Part shown: in pieces, positions 34,522 to 46,345 of the stretch
Numbering within the stretch: position 1 is the first letter of the stretch
Layout of the letters: each line of letters begins with the position of its first letter
Assembly (NCBI RefSeq): GCF_002994745.2
Contig: NC_037091.1
Coordinates: forward strand, 56,157,612-56,221,611
Direction of reading: 5' to 3'
Source of the DNA: Rosa chinensis
Taxonomy: Eukaryota; Streptophyta; Magnoliopsida; Rosales; Rosaceae
DNA: 64,000 nt
Position numbers and translations under genes: made by a program
The notes under the pieces: generated by a model
What the model saw: the letters and a program-made list of their open reading frames with translations, nothing else
What the model was told of the DNA's origin: nothing
The model's database searches: none

Positions 34522-36867
34522 ATGGTACATAAATCTACAGCTGCATGCGATATTCATGGGTACCCAACAACCCAACAACCCATCTGGCTTCTCCTTCTCT
34601 CTTCTCTTGGTTTCTTCATCTTCCTCAAACACTCCATCTCTTTAGCCCGATGGATCATCATAACTTTTCTCCGACCCGCTAAAGATCTGAAAAGATCGTA
34701 CGGCTCTTGGGGTTTGATCACTGGTGCCACTGATGGCATAGGCAAGGCCTTTGCCTACCAACTAGCCAAGAAAGGCCTAAACCTTGTTCTAGTCAGCCGC
34801 AGCTCCAAAAGGCTCGAATCAGTCTCCGAAGAAATTCGATCCCATTTCCCCGATGTGCAGATCAAAACTCTTGCCTTCGACTTCTCACGCGACCAGGGTT
34901 TGGTTAAGTTGGTAGAAGAGGAGATCAAGGGATTGGACGTGGGAGTTTTGATAAATATAGTTGGAGTGACTTACCCGGCAGCTAGATACTTTCATGAGGT
35001 GGATGAGAAAATGTGGATGGATATTGTTAGGGTGAATTTGGAAGGTACAACAAAGGTTACCGTGGCTGTTGTACCCGGGATGCTTCAAAGGAAGAGAGGT
35101 GCCATTGTTAATATTGGGTCTGGGGCAGCCGTTGTGGTTCCTTCCCATCCTCTCTACACCATCTACGCAGCTACCAAAGCGTAAGCATAAACTTAATTAA
35201 TTAAACCTCTTTGGTGATCAGACTAAGTAATTTAATTTTCAGATAAATTTTTACAAAAATTATCTCATTTAGAATACACTCCTTTTTACTTTCTCTTACT
35301 TCAATGTGATCATTTTTGTTTTGACATGTTTTTTGCCATTTTTTTCTTTTCTATTTGGCTCATGTTCATATCACTATGAAAAGAAAAAAAAAATTTGATT
35401 ACCCTACAGAAGAATATATTAGAGAACTCATCTAACTATACAGTCATTTGCCTAGTATCATTTGATTTTTAGTCATATTAGTCTCCCTTTTATAAGTATG
35501 AGGTCCTGAGTTCCACTTACGGACGAGAAATTGTTGTGTATCTTAGTTATGAGAGTCATTCTAATGAGAACCACTCAAATGAGGACTAGTTAGGGGTTTT
35601 TATGTTCGACCCACTTTTCTATCACATTTTTGCAAATTAACATTTATGCAATTTTTTAACTAAATAGAAAATCGTTAAGACATTTATAATCGTGATTTAT
35701 CAGTTATAAACATGAACAGTTCATATTTGACAGCTTTGGTTCGTCCATTGATTTGATCTAGTTTGATACCTTAACGATTAAAAATTTGAAAGAAAATTTT
35801 CAGAAGTGATTTACCATAAACATCTAACGGTTGATTTGCCGTAATGTAATCGAAAAGTGGGTCTCCCAAACCATTTATTAGAAAGTCTTCATTTTAATGG
35901 TCCTCATTAGAAAGTGGGTCTACAGATTAAGTTTCTCCAGCTTACCTCTTTGGTGTAATAAGGAAAAAAACTATATAAAGTCTTTTTTTTTTTTTTATAA
36001 GGAAAAAAAAAATTTGTATGGTACAGATGCAAATGTTATTACGAGTGTATCTACTTCATGATCTTGAATTATACATGAAACCAAAATAGTTTAGTTAAGA
36101 AAAATTGGTACTCCTTTCAAAAAAAAAAAAAAAACGGAAAATTGGTGATCCATATCATGGTGAGTTATTACGTACATGAACCCAAAATAGCTCAGTTGAG
36201 AAAAATTGGTAGAGACTAGTAGTAGATCAACTGAAAAATTGAAGTGTTATACCAACACGCACGTACTACAGCCAAAATTCGTCATAATAAGAGTTCGATC
36301 AGAATGTTAGTTCTGGGCTTTCTGGGATCTGGAGTTATGATGCATAAACTAATCATTTCATTCTCAGGTAAAACATATGGTGGGAGTGAGACATTGAAAG
36401 TTGAACTTTAATGCTCTTCCAAAGTTGCCAACGTCGTTGAAAGCAACTTTCACCAACCTTAGTAACTCATTCCACTGCGTACCTGAAAATGACCACCAAA
36501 TCTTGCATGTAATTAATCTGTAGAAACTATTTTACTGTGCAGTTACGTGGACCAACTCTCAAGATCCCTGTACATGGAATACAAGAAGTACGGAATCGAC
36601 GTGCAGATCCAGGTTCCGTTATATGTCGCAACAAAAATGGTGTCGAAAGTTGCTTCGATCGAGAAGTCGTCATTGTTCATACCATCTGCGGATGCTTATG
36701 CAGAAGCAGCAGTCAAGCGCATCGGATATGAAGCACGGTGCACGCCGTTTTGGGCTCACTCGCTTCAGTGGTGGTTCGCGCGGTTGGTCCCTGACTCTCT
36801 TCTTGATGCCTGGCGCTTCTATATCGGCTTAAACAGAAGGGGATCAGAAAGCCAGCTATCTAGCTAG
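34522..36867 (+). CDS. KCR: Very-long-chain 3-oxoacyl-CoA reductase-like, copy 1 (327 aa, two exons)
   Basis: Exons 34522-35180 and 36543-36867 join in frame (AAAGC/T). The product is a short-chain dehydrogenase of the KCR type, the ER enzyme that reduces 3-oxoacyl-CoA with NADPH in the second step of fatty-acid elongation for waxes, sphingolipids and suberin. Visible features are an N-terminal membrane segment at about 20-50, the cofactor motif TGATDGIG at 67-74, an Arg after strand 2 at 93, Ser 200, and Tyr 215 with Lys 219 (YAATK). The NNxG motif reads NIVG at 145-148, so the second Asn is replaced by Ile. Unlike copies 2 and 3 it lacks the second intron, with IQ and VPLYVATKM continuous in exon 2. 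The C-terminus also diverges (ends SESQLSS, without a Lys-rich ER signal). Expression and activity are uncertain, but the frame is fully open. Confidence 0.88.
35557..35914. mobile_element. MITE-like inverted-repeat element in intron 1 of KCR copy 1
   Basis: The left end CATTCTAATGAGAACCACTC at 35557-35587 pairs with 35884-35914, whose inverse is CTTTCTAATGAGGACCATTA, over about 31 bases with a few mismatches. The interior is AT-rich without coding capacity. I could not confirm a target duplication. Confidence 0.5.
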
Positions 36868-36951
36868 GTTGAATATTTTCTTTCTTCCATATGTTTGGTA
36901 TGTATTTCTCTCCATCTTTGATTGAGGGGAACAGTTTATATATGTGAACTG

Positions 36952-37155
36952 TGTTTAAGGAAAAGAGAATCAAGAGAGATTGATGAGAGAATTGTGTGTT
37001 TCATTATTGAGAATAGGATTACAAAGTACATGTTTTAATGATGCAAGAAAAACTATTCTGAATAGGACTAGGAATTCTAGAACATTCTCTCTTATTACAA
37101 TCATGGAACTAATCCTAGTTTGATTAGGCACACATAAGTCGATTTCCTTTCAACA
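36952..37155 (-). repeat. 3' LTR of the minus-strand Copia, lacking the TATA box
   Basis: On the plus strand it runs from TGTTTAAGG to TTTCAACA. Compared with the 5' LTR it lacks 15 bases containing CTATATATAG, deleted between two AGG triplets, and differs at a dozen or so other sites. Confidence 0.9.
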
Positions 37156-39368
37156 CTCTCCCTTGTGCCACTTCAAACTTGGTGGTGACGCTTCATCCGT
37201 TGCCTCGTTAAAAACCTTGCTCGAGTGAAAAACCTTGTGGGACAAAAACAAGCTCGAGGAGGATAAAAAGAGTACAACACGTCATTCACTCTTCGAGATC
37301 GAACATATAGACATCATAACTCACCCTGATGTCGATATCTCCCCCTGATTGCTACAATCGTGGGAGTTCGGATAACTTTCTCAATCCAATGTTCTTCACA
37401 TGTTTCTCGAAGGTGGATTTAGGTAACGACTTAGTGAATAAGTCCGCTTCATTATCTTCTGATCGGATTTAATTCACTTCAATCTTTAGAAGTGATTGTT
37501 GTTGCTGATTATAAAAGAACTTAGGCGATATATGCTTGGTATTGTCGCCCTCGATGAAACCTAACTTCATTTGCTCAATACAAGCTGCATTATCCTCATA
37601 AATGTATGTAGGTTTATCCGTGGTAGACTTCAAACCACAACTTCCTCAAATATGTCTAATTACAAATCTTAGCCATATACATTCGCGCACAGCTTCATGT
37701 AGAGCAACAATCTCTTCATGATTTGAGGAAGTAGCAATAATGGTCTATTTTGTGGACCTCTAAGATATCACAGTGCTTCCCATGGTAAAGAATAACCCGT
37801 TTGGGAGTGACATTTGTGAGGCTCAGAGAGGTACCCTGCATCAGCAAAACCCATCAAATCATCATTATCGTTTTGATGGAGGGAAGTAGGGGGACGCCGG
37901 CCACCTTGAACCACGGCGGCAACATGGCTGGTGGTAGTGTCTTGGATGGGGACAAATTGCCTCTTGGGGTCCAATCCCAATTTTCCGCCATTCCTCTTCT
38001 CTTTGTAGGGATAAAATAAGCTCATATCAATCGTACCTCTTAAGTATTGAAAGATTGTCTTTATACCAATCCAATGGCGGCGTGTTGGCGCAGAGATATG
38101 TCGAGCTAACAAGTTCACTACGAATGAGATATCACGTCTTGTGCATTGAGCTAGGTACAATAATGCGCCTATTGCACTTAGATAGGGCACTTCGGCCTCT
38201 AATAACTCTTCGTCCTCATTCTTTGGACGAAAAGGATTTTTTCCGGGCTCAAAACTACGGCCAATCATGGGAGTATTCACAGGCTTTACTTTATCTTCAT
38301 TAAAGCGCCTTAGGATTTTCTGAGTATATGCAGACTTATGGATCAAAATCACATCACTACGGCGCTCGAGTTCTAAACCGAGACAAAACAGTGTTTTCCC
38401 AAGATCTTTCATCTCAAATTCGGATTTCAAGTATTTAGCAATTTCCTTTAACTCATCTAAAGTTCCAATTAGGTTCATGTCATCGACGTAAACTGCTACA
38501 ATTGCAAATCCGGAACTTGTTCTTTTAATGAACACGCATAGGGATATTTCATTGTTAATATATCCCTTTCCAATCAAGTAGTTACTTAGACGATTATACA
38601 ATATTCGTCCGAATTGTTTCAATCCATATAGTGAGCGTTTTAATCTTATTGAAAACGCGCTCCGTGGTTTAGAGCCACTTGATTTGGGTAATTGAAGTCC
38701 ATCTGGAACCTTCATATATATATATATGGACAAAATACTGTTTACTCCCTATACTTATAGGGAGTCGACGTTTCAGTCCTTGACCTTTCAATTTCACCTA
38801 AAAAGTCCTTAAACTCTTCAATTTCACCAAATTGGTCCTTACCGTCAAATTCTTAGTTAAATTGCTGACGTGGCATTTCGCACATGTTGAAATGTCTATT
38901 TTACCCTTCCTAACTCTTTTTTAATTATTATTATTATTATTATTATTATTTTTTTTTATGTTTTCTCTTCTTCTTCCAGCTCTCTCTCGTTCTGTTGATC
39001 TCCATGACTCCATCTCATTTCAACCCCAAACATAACAGAAGCCATGGTAATTGGTAAAGGAACTTGAACCAAATTGACTACAAACTGGAATCAAATCACA
39101 ATCACAAGACCAAAGGCAACATATAACTACGAATTCAATAAATCTAATCAACCAAACACACAAACAACCCTTGCTCTCTCTTCATTTCCATGGATCAGTC
39201 TCACAAACCCAGAAGACCCAAATCCCAAGAAGTAAGCGCCTGCTTCCCATCCCCACCACCCCGGAAATCTCCACACTTCCATCTCCAAACCACCCTCTCT
39301 CGCCGGCCTAGAGAAAACCCAGTTCGCCGATATCCGATACTTGAAAACCCAAAACTCATCTCGACGAT

Positions 39369-39623
39369 TCATATCCTCCTTCCATGAAGACCCAAATCAG
39401 ATACATTCTGGCCATAGTCCTCCTCGGTTCTGGCACGAAGATCAATATCGGGTCGCCGAGTTTTGGGGTTAAGAGCTCGACGACGAGTTCCAGAAAGTTG
39501 GAGGTTCTGTCCAAGTACATGAGTGATATTCACCCAGATTTCAGCCCAGAACTCTGATGCACTGATCAGAGCCTCCTCACTCTCTTCTTCTCCGCTACAA
39601 TCTCCACAACTCTTCTTCTCCAT
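39369..39623 (-). other. Open frame of unknown origin downstream of the L35 fragment in the Pack-MULE
   Basis: An 84-codon frame starts MEKKSCGDCSGEEESEEAL and is richer in GC than its surroundings, in the same direction as the L35 exons. It may be a piece of a second captured gene. I do not recognise the source, and a chance frame is possible. Confidence 0.3.
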
Positions 39624-39797
39624 CTCTCCGATTACCTGAAACCCAGCCTCGAACCAAACACCTTTTTTTTTTTTTTTTTACCTCCGGCTTCTTCTTATGC
39701 CAGATCACTGTACACCTTACTGCAAAACACATCAAACCCACCTAATTCACAAAAACACAGAAACCAAAACCGAAAACAAACGGAATTAGGGTCTTAC

Positions 39798-39996
39798 ATC
39801 TTGGACAGCCTGTTGGGTGCTCCACCGGTGACCTTGGCGACGCGGAGGAGGGCGAGCTCCGCCTTGAGATCCTTGAACTTGGCCAAAAGATCGACCTTCG
39901 ACTTCTGCCTGAGCTCGTGTACCTTGATTCTGGCTATTGCAGATTCAAACAACAAGAACGAAGATCAATAATTGAAAATGGGTTAACAATGAACGA

Positions 39997-40037
<41 letters not shown>

Positions 40038-40048
40038 GAGGTACCCAT
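39798..40048 (-). pseudogene. RPL35: Captured 60S ribosomal protein L35 fragment (exons 1 and 2)
   Basis: On the minus strand exon 1 is only ATGG (40048-40045), followed by a GTACCT donor. Exon 2 is 39933-39798, between an AATAG acceptor and a GTAAGA donor. Joined, they read [20 protein letters not shown] and then [20 protein letters not shown], the N-terminus of L35 (family L29/uL29, at the exit of the ribosomal tunnel). Frame and splice sites are intact over 46 residues of about 123. The four-base first exon is the known layout of plant ribosomal protein genes. The intron contains a (GA)n run at 40004-40033. Later exons are absent and unrelated sequence follows, so this is a transduplicated fragment. 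It lies in the same direction as the surrounding Copia. Confidence 0.88.
40004..40033. repeat. (GA)n microsatellite
   Basis: About 30 bases of GA, within the intron of the captured L35 fragment. Confidence 0.9.
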
Positions 40049-42899
40049 TGTTGTGTGTGTGAAGTACGAAATCGAGGAGAGAGAAAGATCGGGAGGTACG
40101 AAATCGAAGAGAACTACTTTGCGGAGGAGATAGCTGAAGAAGAAGAGCTAAAAAGAAAAAGAAAAAAAAGAAAAAAAAAAAAGGAGAAAAAACTGGATTT
40201 AAAAAAAAAGTGAGGGTATAATAGACTTTTTAGCATGGAATACATGCCACGTCAGCGATTTAACTCTGATTTTGACGGAAGGTTAACAGCAAGGACGAAT
40301 TGTGTGAAATTAGAGAGTTTAAGGAGTATCCGGGTGAAATTGAAAAGCGAGGGACTGAAACGTCGAGACCCTATAAGTATAGGGAGTAAACAGTATTTAG
40401 TCCTATATATATATATATATATATATATCTGAATCTAGATCCCCATAGAGATATGCTGTAACCACATCCATAAGTTGTATGTCAAGTTTTTCGGAAACTA
40501 CCAAACTGATAAGGTAGCAAAACGTTATAACGTCCATTACGGGAGAATATGTCTCCTCGTAGTCGATTCCAGGGTGTTGTGAGAAACCTTGCGCCATGAG
40601 GTGGGCTTTATATCTAACCACCTCATTTTTCTCATTAGGCTTTCTAACAAAGAGCCATTTATGGCCAACAGGTTTTACATCTGGGGGTGTCTGTGTTATA
40701 GGCCCAAGTACCTGTCTCTTTGCTAGTGAATCTAATTCAGCCTGGATCGCATCTTTTCATTTAGGCCAATCTGCTATTCGTTGACATTCTTCGACAGAGC
40801 AAGGTTCGATATCATCATATTCAATAATTCCTTTTGCAACATGATACGCAAATACATCATCAATAGTAATAGAATTTCTATTCATCATCTCATGTACACT
40901 AGTGTAATTCATGGAGATCTCCCTATTCTCTAGAATTGGTTCTGACATTGAAGCATCTCCCAATGATGTCTCTTGGACATAACTATAATCTGGAATATTC
41001 TCATGAGATGAATTATTTACATCGATGATTAATGGATTATTTTGTGTCAAACTCGATTTCTTTCTTGGGCGAGAATCCATCAAACCTTTGGGCCTCCCAC
41101 GCTTCTTGGCAGGAGCCATGGCCTTAGCCACTGCGTCACCCATATAGGGGACGTTGGTGCCATGCTCAATTTCCCTTGAGATGGCGTCATGTCTACTAAT
41201 TTTAGGGACATCAATCATTGTAGGCACATTTGCTGCAAGTATGTTTGATCTCGTCACTTTAGCGATATCAGAAAATGCATTAGGGATCAATTCTGCTATG
41301 TTATAAAGATCGAGAATTCTCCGCACTTCAATTTCGGACTGTGCGGTTCGGGGATCAAGATGAGACAAAGTGGAGACAAACCATGACAATTCCTGTCGTT
41401 CATGTTGAACATTTATGTTCTTATCTCCCCCTAACGATGGGAAGACTATCTCATCAAAGTGACAATCCACAAATCTAGCGGTAAAGAGATCGCCTGTCAA
41501 GGGTTCTAAGTAGCGGACAATCGTTGGAGAATCATATCCAACATAAATGCCTAATTGTCTTTGAGGACCCATTTTGGTGTACTGTGGTGGTGCAATTGGT
41601 TCATAAACTGCACACCGAAATATGCATAAGTGTGAGACATCAGGCTCATACCCAGTCACCATCTGGGACGCAGAAAAGGGTTGAGTGACAGTAGGCCTCA
41701 GACAAATAAGCACAGCTGCATGCAATATTGCATAGCCCCAAGCAGAAATAGGGAGATTGGTGCGTGTTACCAATGCTCTAGCGACCATTTGAAGTCGTTT
41801 AATGGCGGCTTCTGCAAGACCATTTTGGGTGTGAACATGAGGAACAAGATATTCAACTTCAATCCTAATGGACATGCAATATTTATCAAAAGTCTTTGAT
41901 GTAAACTCCCTAGCATTGTCTAGTCTTATAGACTTAATAGGATGATCAGGGTGGTGAGCCCTTAACAGAATAATTTGGTCCAGGAGTTTAGCAAAGGTAG
42001 CGTTCCTTGTGGACAATAGCATAACATGTGACCAGCTTGTCGATGCATCAACCAATACCATAAAATATCGAAATGGTCCGCAAGATGGTTGAATAGGTCA
42101 ACAAATATCACCTTGAATTCTTTGCAATGATATATTTTCTTTAGTGTTCTTTGCATAGGATGGTCTCAATCCTAATTTTGCTAAAGAGCAGACTTTGCAG
42201 AACAAATGATGGGCTTTAGAGACAACCAATGAGGATTTTGGTTGAGGCATGAAGTCACAATTGACTTTAGGAGTAGAATTTGGATTCATGGGAGCATAGG
42301 TGGCGTCAAAGCCACTTTTGGGCCGCAGGGGGATGGTGGCGCCTGTCTGTGAAGGGCGATCATGTAGGGGGACGGCGCCATGAGGCGCAGAGGCTCCTTG
42401 TTGGTATTGGTTGCCAATGAATCCTATGGCTTGGCTTCATGACCGGTTCAGTCCGGTCATAAAATAAATCGATACTTTATCAAAATTTAGACAAATTGTA
42501 GTCACTCAATCTGTTTGGTACGTAACTCTAATCAAATATGACCAGGAAAGTAGGAAGAGATGTCGGTGGAGCGAGGCTCACTTAAATACCACTAATCTCA
42601 ACTAGTTTCCTAGACATCATACTTAATTAGGTGAGCCTAGTGAGAAAGAGTTAATCCAATAAGTCATTTTATTGATTAAGGCATAATTACCATTACATAA
42701 TTCTTGAAAAAAATAAAGGGCTACTAATCAAAATCTGCGGCATCCTTGTGCACTACTTTGTCAGATTTGAAGTCCACTATTGTGAGGTTGACATCACCAT
42801 CATCTCCTTCTTTGGCAAGATAGACCTCTTGCTCTCTTAGGTCTCTATATGCCTTGTAACGCGTAACTAATTGATTGCTTGCATTTCATTGCTTCAACC

Positions 42900-43815
42900 A
42901 ATGCTCACTTGATCCACATCGATGACACACGTCATTGTGATTGCCTCCCTTTAATTGAGATGCATTGTTTGCACTTGGTTGGCATCCCCTAGAGGGATTG
43001 ATGCCATTCCCACGGCCTTGGGCGGCTTCACCATGGCCTCCTCTCCCACGTTGCCATGTATTTCCACGTATTCGTCCTTCATTCTAACGATTACCTTCCT
43101 TTGTAGGGTGGTTGTATGGACCAATATGTCCGTTTTGTCCCTTATTTTTAGGGTTCTGTTCCTTGCGCCCTCTTTTGGGTGCATTATTATAATTCACCTC
43201 TTGAACGCTCTTAGTTCCAACAGGCCTTGAATTATAATTCTTCACGAGGTTATTATCATGTTTTTTAGCTACAGACATAACATTAATTAGCTGATGAAAC
43301 CTCATGATCCGTCTAGCATTGTACTCACCTCTGTATTGCTTTAATACTAAAATTGCTGAGCCGGGGAAGGTGGAGAGAGTCTTCTCAATTAGCTCTTGCT
43401 CCATGACGGGTTGTCCACAGAACCCCAACATGGTTTTGAGGCGTAGAGCTTCTGAATTATATTCAGCTACGGACTTGAAGTCGGCGAATCGTAGATTGCT
43501 CCATTGAACTTTCAAGTCTGGGAGGAGGGTGTCCTTGACATTACCAAATCGCTCTTCTAGCGCAACCCATAATTCTCTAACATCCTTGATTGCCATGTAC
43601 TCCAATTAAAGTGATTTATCCATGTGGCGTATCATCAAGATAAGAGCGGTGACATTATTTGTAGCTGTGCGCTCAAATATAAGCGCAGGGTTTGGTGCCT
43701 GAATTACGGGTAGGTTCCATTTTGAAGTGAGGTGGTTCTCAACATCCATGACCCAACTATGATATTCCGAGCTAGTTGAGTCAAGTATAGGAAAGTCAAG
43801 CTTCGGCTTCGACAT
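42900..43815 (-). pseudogene. Copia gag relic
   Basis: Starts MSKPKLDFPILDST at 43815 and runs through WVMDVENHLTSKWNL. After a stop near 43606 it resumes with DVRELWVALEERFGNVKDTLLP, the Copia Gag capsid signature (UBN2 type). The zinc-knuckle part near 42910-42950 is damaged. Confidence 0.8.
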
Positions 43816-44514
43816 CCTGAAAACAAGAAGAAGAAGGATATTAGTTTCGGAGTTAAAATTTCCACGACAACTAATAAATAATAAGATTTCCGAGCTATGC
43901 TACCAAGAAATAGATTTCCAAGAAATTTTGGATTAAACCGAAACAATAATGTTTATATGGTCATAAATCGATGCTTACGGGCGCTCTTAGTCCAAAGACT
44001 TACGAACGCTCTTAGTTCATTTATAGCTTGAATTCCCATGATTCCGCTTTTCAAGAATTGAACCCACGTTATAAGAAAGGTGGGATGTAGAAGAAGGGAG
44101 ATTGCAAGTCCCCGAAGAAAAAGAAAAGAAATCTAAATTTCAAAAGTGGGAACTTTAATTTAAAACTTACTTGTTAATTTGAAGCTTGAAACCTTGAATC
44201 TTGAATTCTTGAACTTTCGGAGGCGATATAGGTCGAGTTAGTAAGGGTCCTTATGTAGCTCGGTGGTGCTTGACTTGGAGGATGCGTGCGGTATTGGAGT
44301 TTGGCCGAGAGGAGGTGACTGGCAAGATAGTTTGCTGGCCTAGAAGGCTGCAAAAGGTAGTTGGAACGTGCGGCTGTCTGAGGGGGCTGTAGGGGCAGCG
44401 GAGACGCGGGGGCATGCGGCACGGCAAGTGGAGGCAGTGGTGGCGGTTTTGAAGAATTTTTCTGGTTTGGTTTTTTTTTTTTTTTTCTTGTGGTTATGGC
44501 TCATGCTGATAACG

Positions 44515-44732
44515 TGTTTAAGGAAAGAGAATCAAGAGAGATTGATGAGAGAATTGTGTGTTTCATTATTGAGAATAGGAGCCCTATATATAGGGATTAC
44601 AAAATACATGTTCCAATGATACAAGGAAAACTATTATAAATAGGACTAGGAATTCTACAACATTCTCTCCTATTACAATCATGGAACTAATCCTAGTTTG
44701 ATTGGGTACACATAAGTCGATTTCCTTCAACA
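44515..44732 (-). repeat. 5' LTR of the minus-strand Copia
   Basis: 218 bases. The minus strand starts TGTTGAAGGAAATCGAC and ends CTTTCCTTAAACA. It retains CCCTATATATAGGGCTCC as the TATA region, and CAATAATGAAA downstream. Confidence 0.9.
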
Positions 44733-44928
44733 AACTGTTCATTTGGACGTGGTTATTGGTTAATAAGATGATCAAATCACATCGCAAATCATAGCTTCAG
44801 TGTGGAGTCTGATTTTCCAATATATTTGATATAAAGTGTGATGTTGAAAATGAAGAATTTGTAAGTTTAGAATAATATTGACTAAACTTGCGATCTACAA
44901 AAATGTCATCCCATACAGTAGTGTGGGC

Positions 44929-45190
44929 TGATAACATTGCAGCCATGGAAGCTTAATATCAAGGTAGAAGATGAAGATGAGCTAGAGAGAAGAGAGAGAA
45001 TCTATCTGCGTCTTTCAATAATGCAAACAATTTTAAAATTATTACAGAACCCCTATTTATAGTACTCTCTAGATTAACCTTTACAGAAAGTAACTCCAGC
45101 TAGGTAAAAGCAATTAACCAAATATGCCACATCAACCCGAGGCATTCTCCAGCAAACTTTGACCAGAGGCACAACATTGACTCGTTAACA
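44929..45190 (-). repeat. 3' LTR of the Gag-only Copia
   Basis: Plus-strand limits TGATAACATTGCAG and GACTCGTTAACA; 262 bases. Confidence 0.9.
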
Positions 45191-46297
45191 CCTCCCCTCA
45201 ATCTCAGTGGGGGTGAGCACAATGAGATTGGAGCAAGGTATACTGAATACAAAGCTTGTAGAAACCTTTGGCAAGAATATCTTCAGAATGCTCAGTAATA
45301 GAAACATATTGAAGTAACAGCAGATCATACCTTTGCACTCTTTCTCTAACAACATGAAAATGCTTAGCATACCAGCTCTTGATGTAGCCATACCAGTTCT
45401 GTGAATCAAATCCTTTGCATATTTTTCTTTACAGAGGAACACCTCATTACTCCAGTAACTTATCCCTTGCTTTCTGAGGCCAAGTTCTTTATTCATAGTA
45501 GAATCCCACTCTGATTTTCTAACAGTAGCTTTAGAGGTCTTTGGTTCGGTAGCATCTTGAACATTCAGTACAGAAGTAAAGCCATTGAAGTATGCAGACT
45601 CATCATAAGCACACAAATCTTGAAATGTCAGCTTCTTGGCAATTTTATTTGTGGCCTTGGTAAGCATGAAATGCTGAATATATGCTTGATCCATAGTGTC
45701 CTGACCATAATCAAATTGAGGTTGTGTCTGGACCTGCTCAATGCTAGTAGCCACGCTATTAAAGATGTTTTCAGCTACTCCTGGGGAATCAAACTTTCGC
45801 TTCTTGGAGCCACCTTTACCAATTGTGTTTGGAGAAACATCATCCCTTGAAAGCACCTCTAGTTTTCTGTCTTTGTCATTTTCAGTTTCAGAGAATCCAT
45901 TTCTTGTTGCAGCATTGGTCTTAGGTTGCAAAGATGATTCAATCATGGTGGAGTGAATATGCAGATGACCAACTCGAGACAACACCATATGGTCTTTATG
46001 ATTTGAGTCTACTTGTGTATAAAGGATATCATCTTTGGAAGGGACGATGGCAATTTGGCTACCAACATAATGCACAAGATCCTTTCCACTTTCATCAATT
46101 GGTGCAGCATAACCAAGATAAGATGAAAAAGTATTATGAGCAACCATAGCTATTGGACCATTCTGATTTGAAGCTTGTGAAAAATAGGGAGGCAACTGCA
46201 AGTGCACATCACTTTGATCATTATTTATCACATTCTGTTCTTCCCCCCCAACCACAGCAGGAGAGACTCCAATGTGGCTCTCAAGAGAGTTATTCAA
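45185..46297 (-). pseudogene. Post-Gag remnant of the Copia polyprotein with internal deletion
   Basis: A 370-codon frame of Ser/Gln-rich linker with a basic GGSKKRKFD patch. It then reads ATEPKTSKATVRKSEWDSTM, which resembles the start of the Copia reverse transcriptase, and directly afterwards EVFLCKEKYAKDLIHRTGM, which resembles the 'Y..DLL.RTGM' part near its end. The catalytic core between them, with YVDD, is missing. This is a deletion derivative, not a working enzyme. Confidence 0.6.
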
Positions 46298-46345
46298 AGT
46301 GCCAACAGATGAACTACCATGTGCAGAAACACTAGAAGAATTAGC

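Larger units (their letters stand above)
38728..40403 (-). mobile_element. Pack-MULE carrying a ribosomal protein L35 gene fragment, inserted in Copia pol
   Basis: Ends GGACAAAATACTGTTTACTC and its inverse, GAGTAAACAGTATTTAGTCC, with long inverted arms of about 180 bases containing GACGTGGCAT and GTCTATTTTACCC / GGTATAATAGAC. The flanks are TATATATAT on both sides (9 bp, in a TA-rich site). Comparison with the uninterrupted Copia copy at 55740-55790 shows that the insertion split the codons between GDLDS and YMKVPDG. The interior holds gene-derived sequence, best seen in the RPL35 exons at 39798-40048. Confidence 0.88.
37300..42300 (-). pseudogene. Copia pol relic (integrase, reverse transcriptase, RNase H), split by a transposon
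   Basis: The right part, 42289-40405, encodes the integrase: VLVDAST with the first Asp, IRLDNAREFTSK with the second, NGLAEAAIKRL with the Glu. It continues into the start of the reverse transcriptase (RYKAHLMAQGFSQHPGIDYEE). The left part, 38720-37768, continues with KVPDGLQLPK, YGLKQFGRILYNRL, YVDDMNLIGTL and the connection domain. The break between the two parts falls exactly at the nested element. Stops within the integrase, within the reverse transcriptase and in the RNase H region show it is dead. Confidence 0.85.
36952..44732 (-). mobile_element. Full-length Copia LTR retrotransposon, decayed, with a nested Pack-MULE
   Basis: The flanks carry a perfect AACTG duplication (36947-36951 and 44733-44737). 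The element reads right to left: 5' LTR 44515-44732, primer site beginning just left of 44515 (inverse TTATCAGCATGAGCC), Gag, integrase, reverse transcriptase, RNase H, polypurine tract, 3' LTR 36952-37155. Its coding region is interrupted by stops and frameshifts and by a Mutator-like element at 38728-40403. It lies 84 bases beyond the stop codon of KCR copy 1, so it truncates or replaces that gene's 3' UTR. The same family as the solo LTR at 51143 and the element at 51411. Confidence 0.92.
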
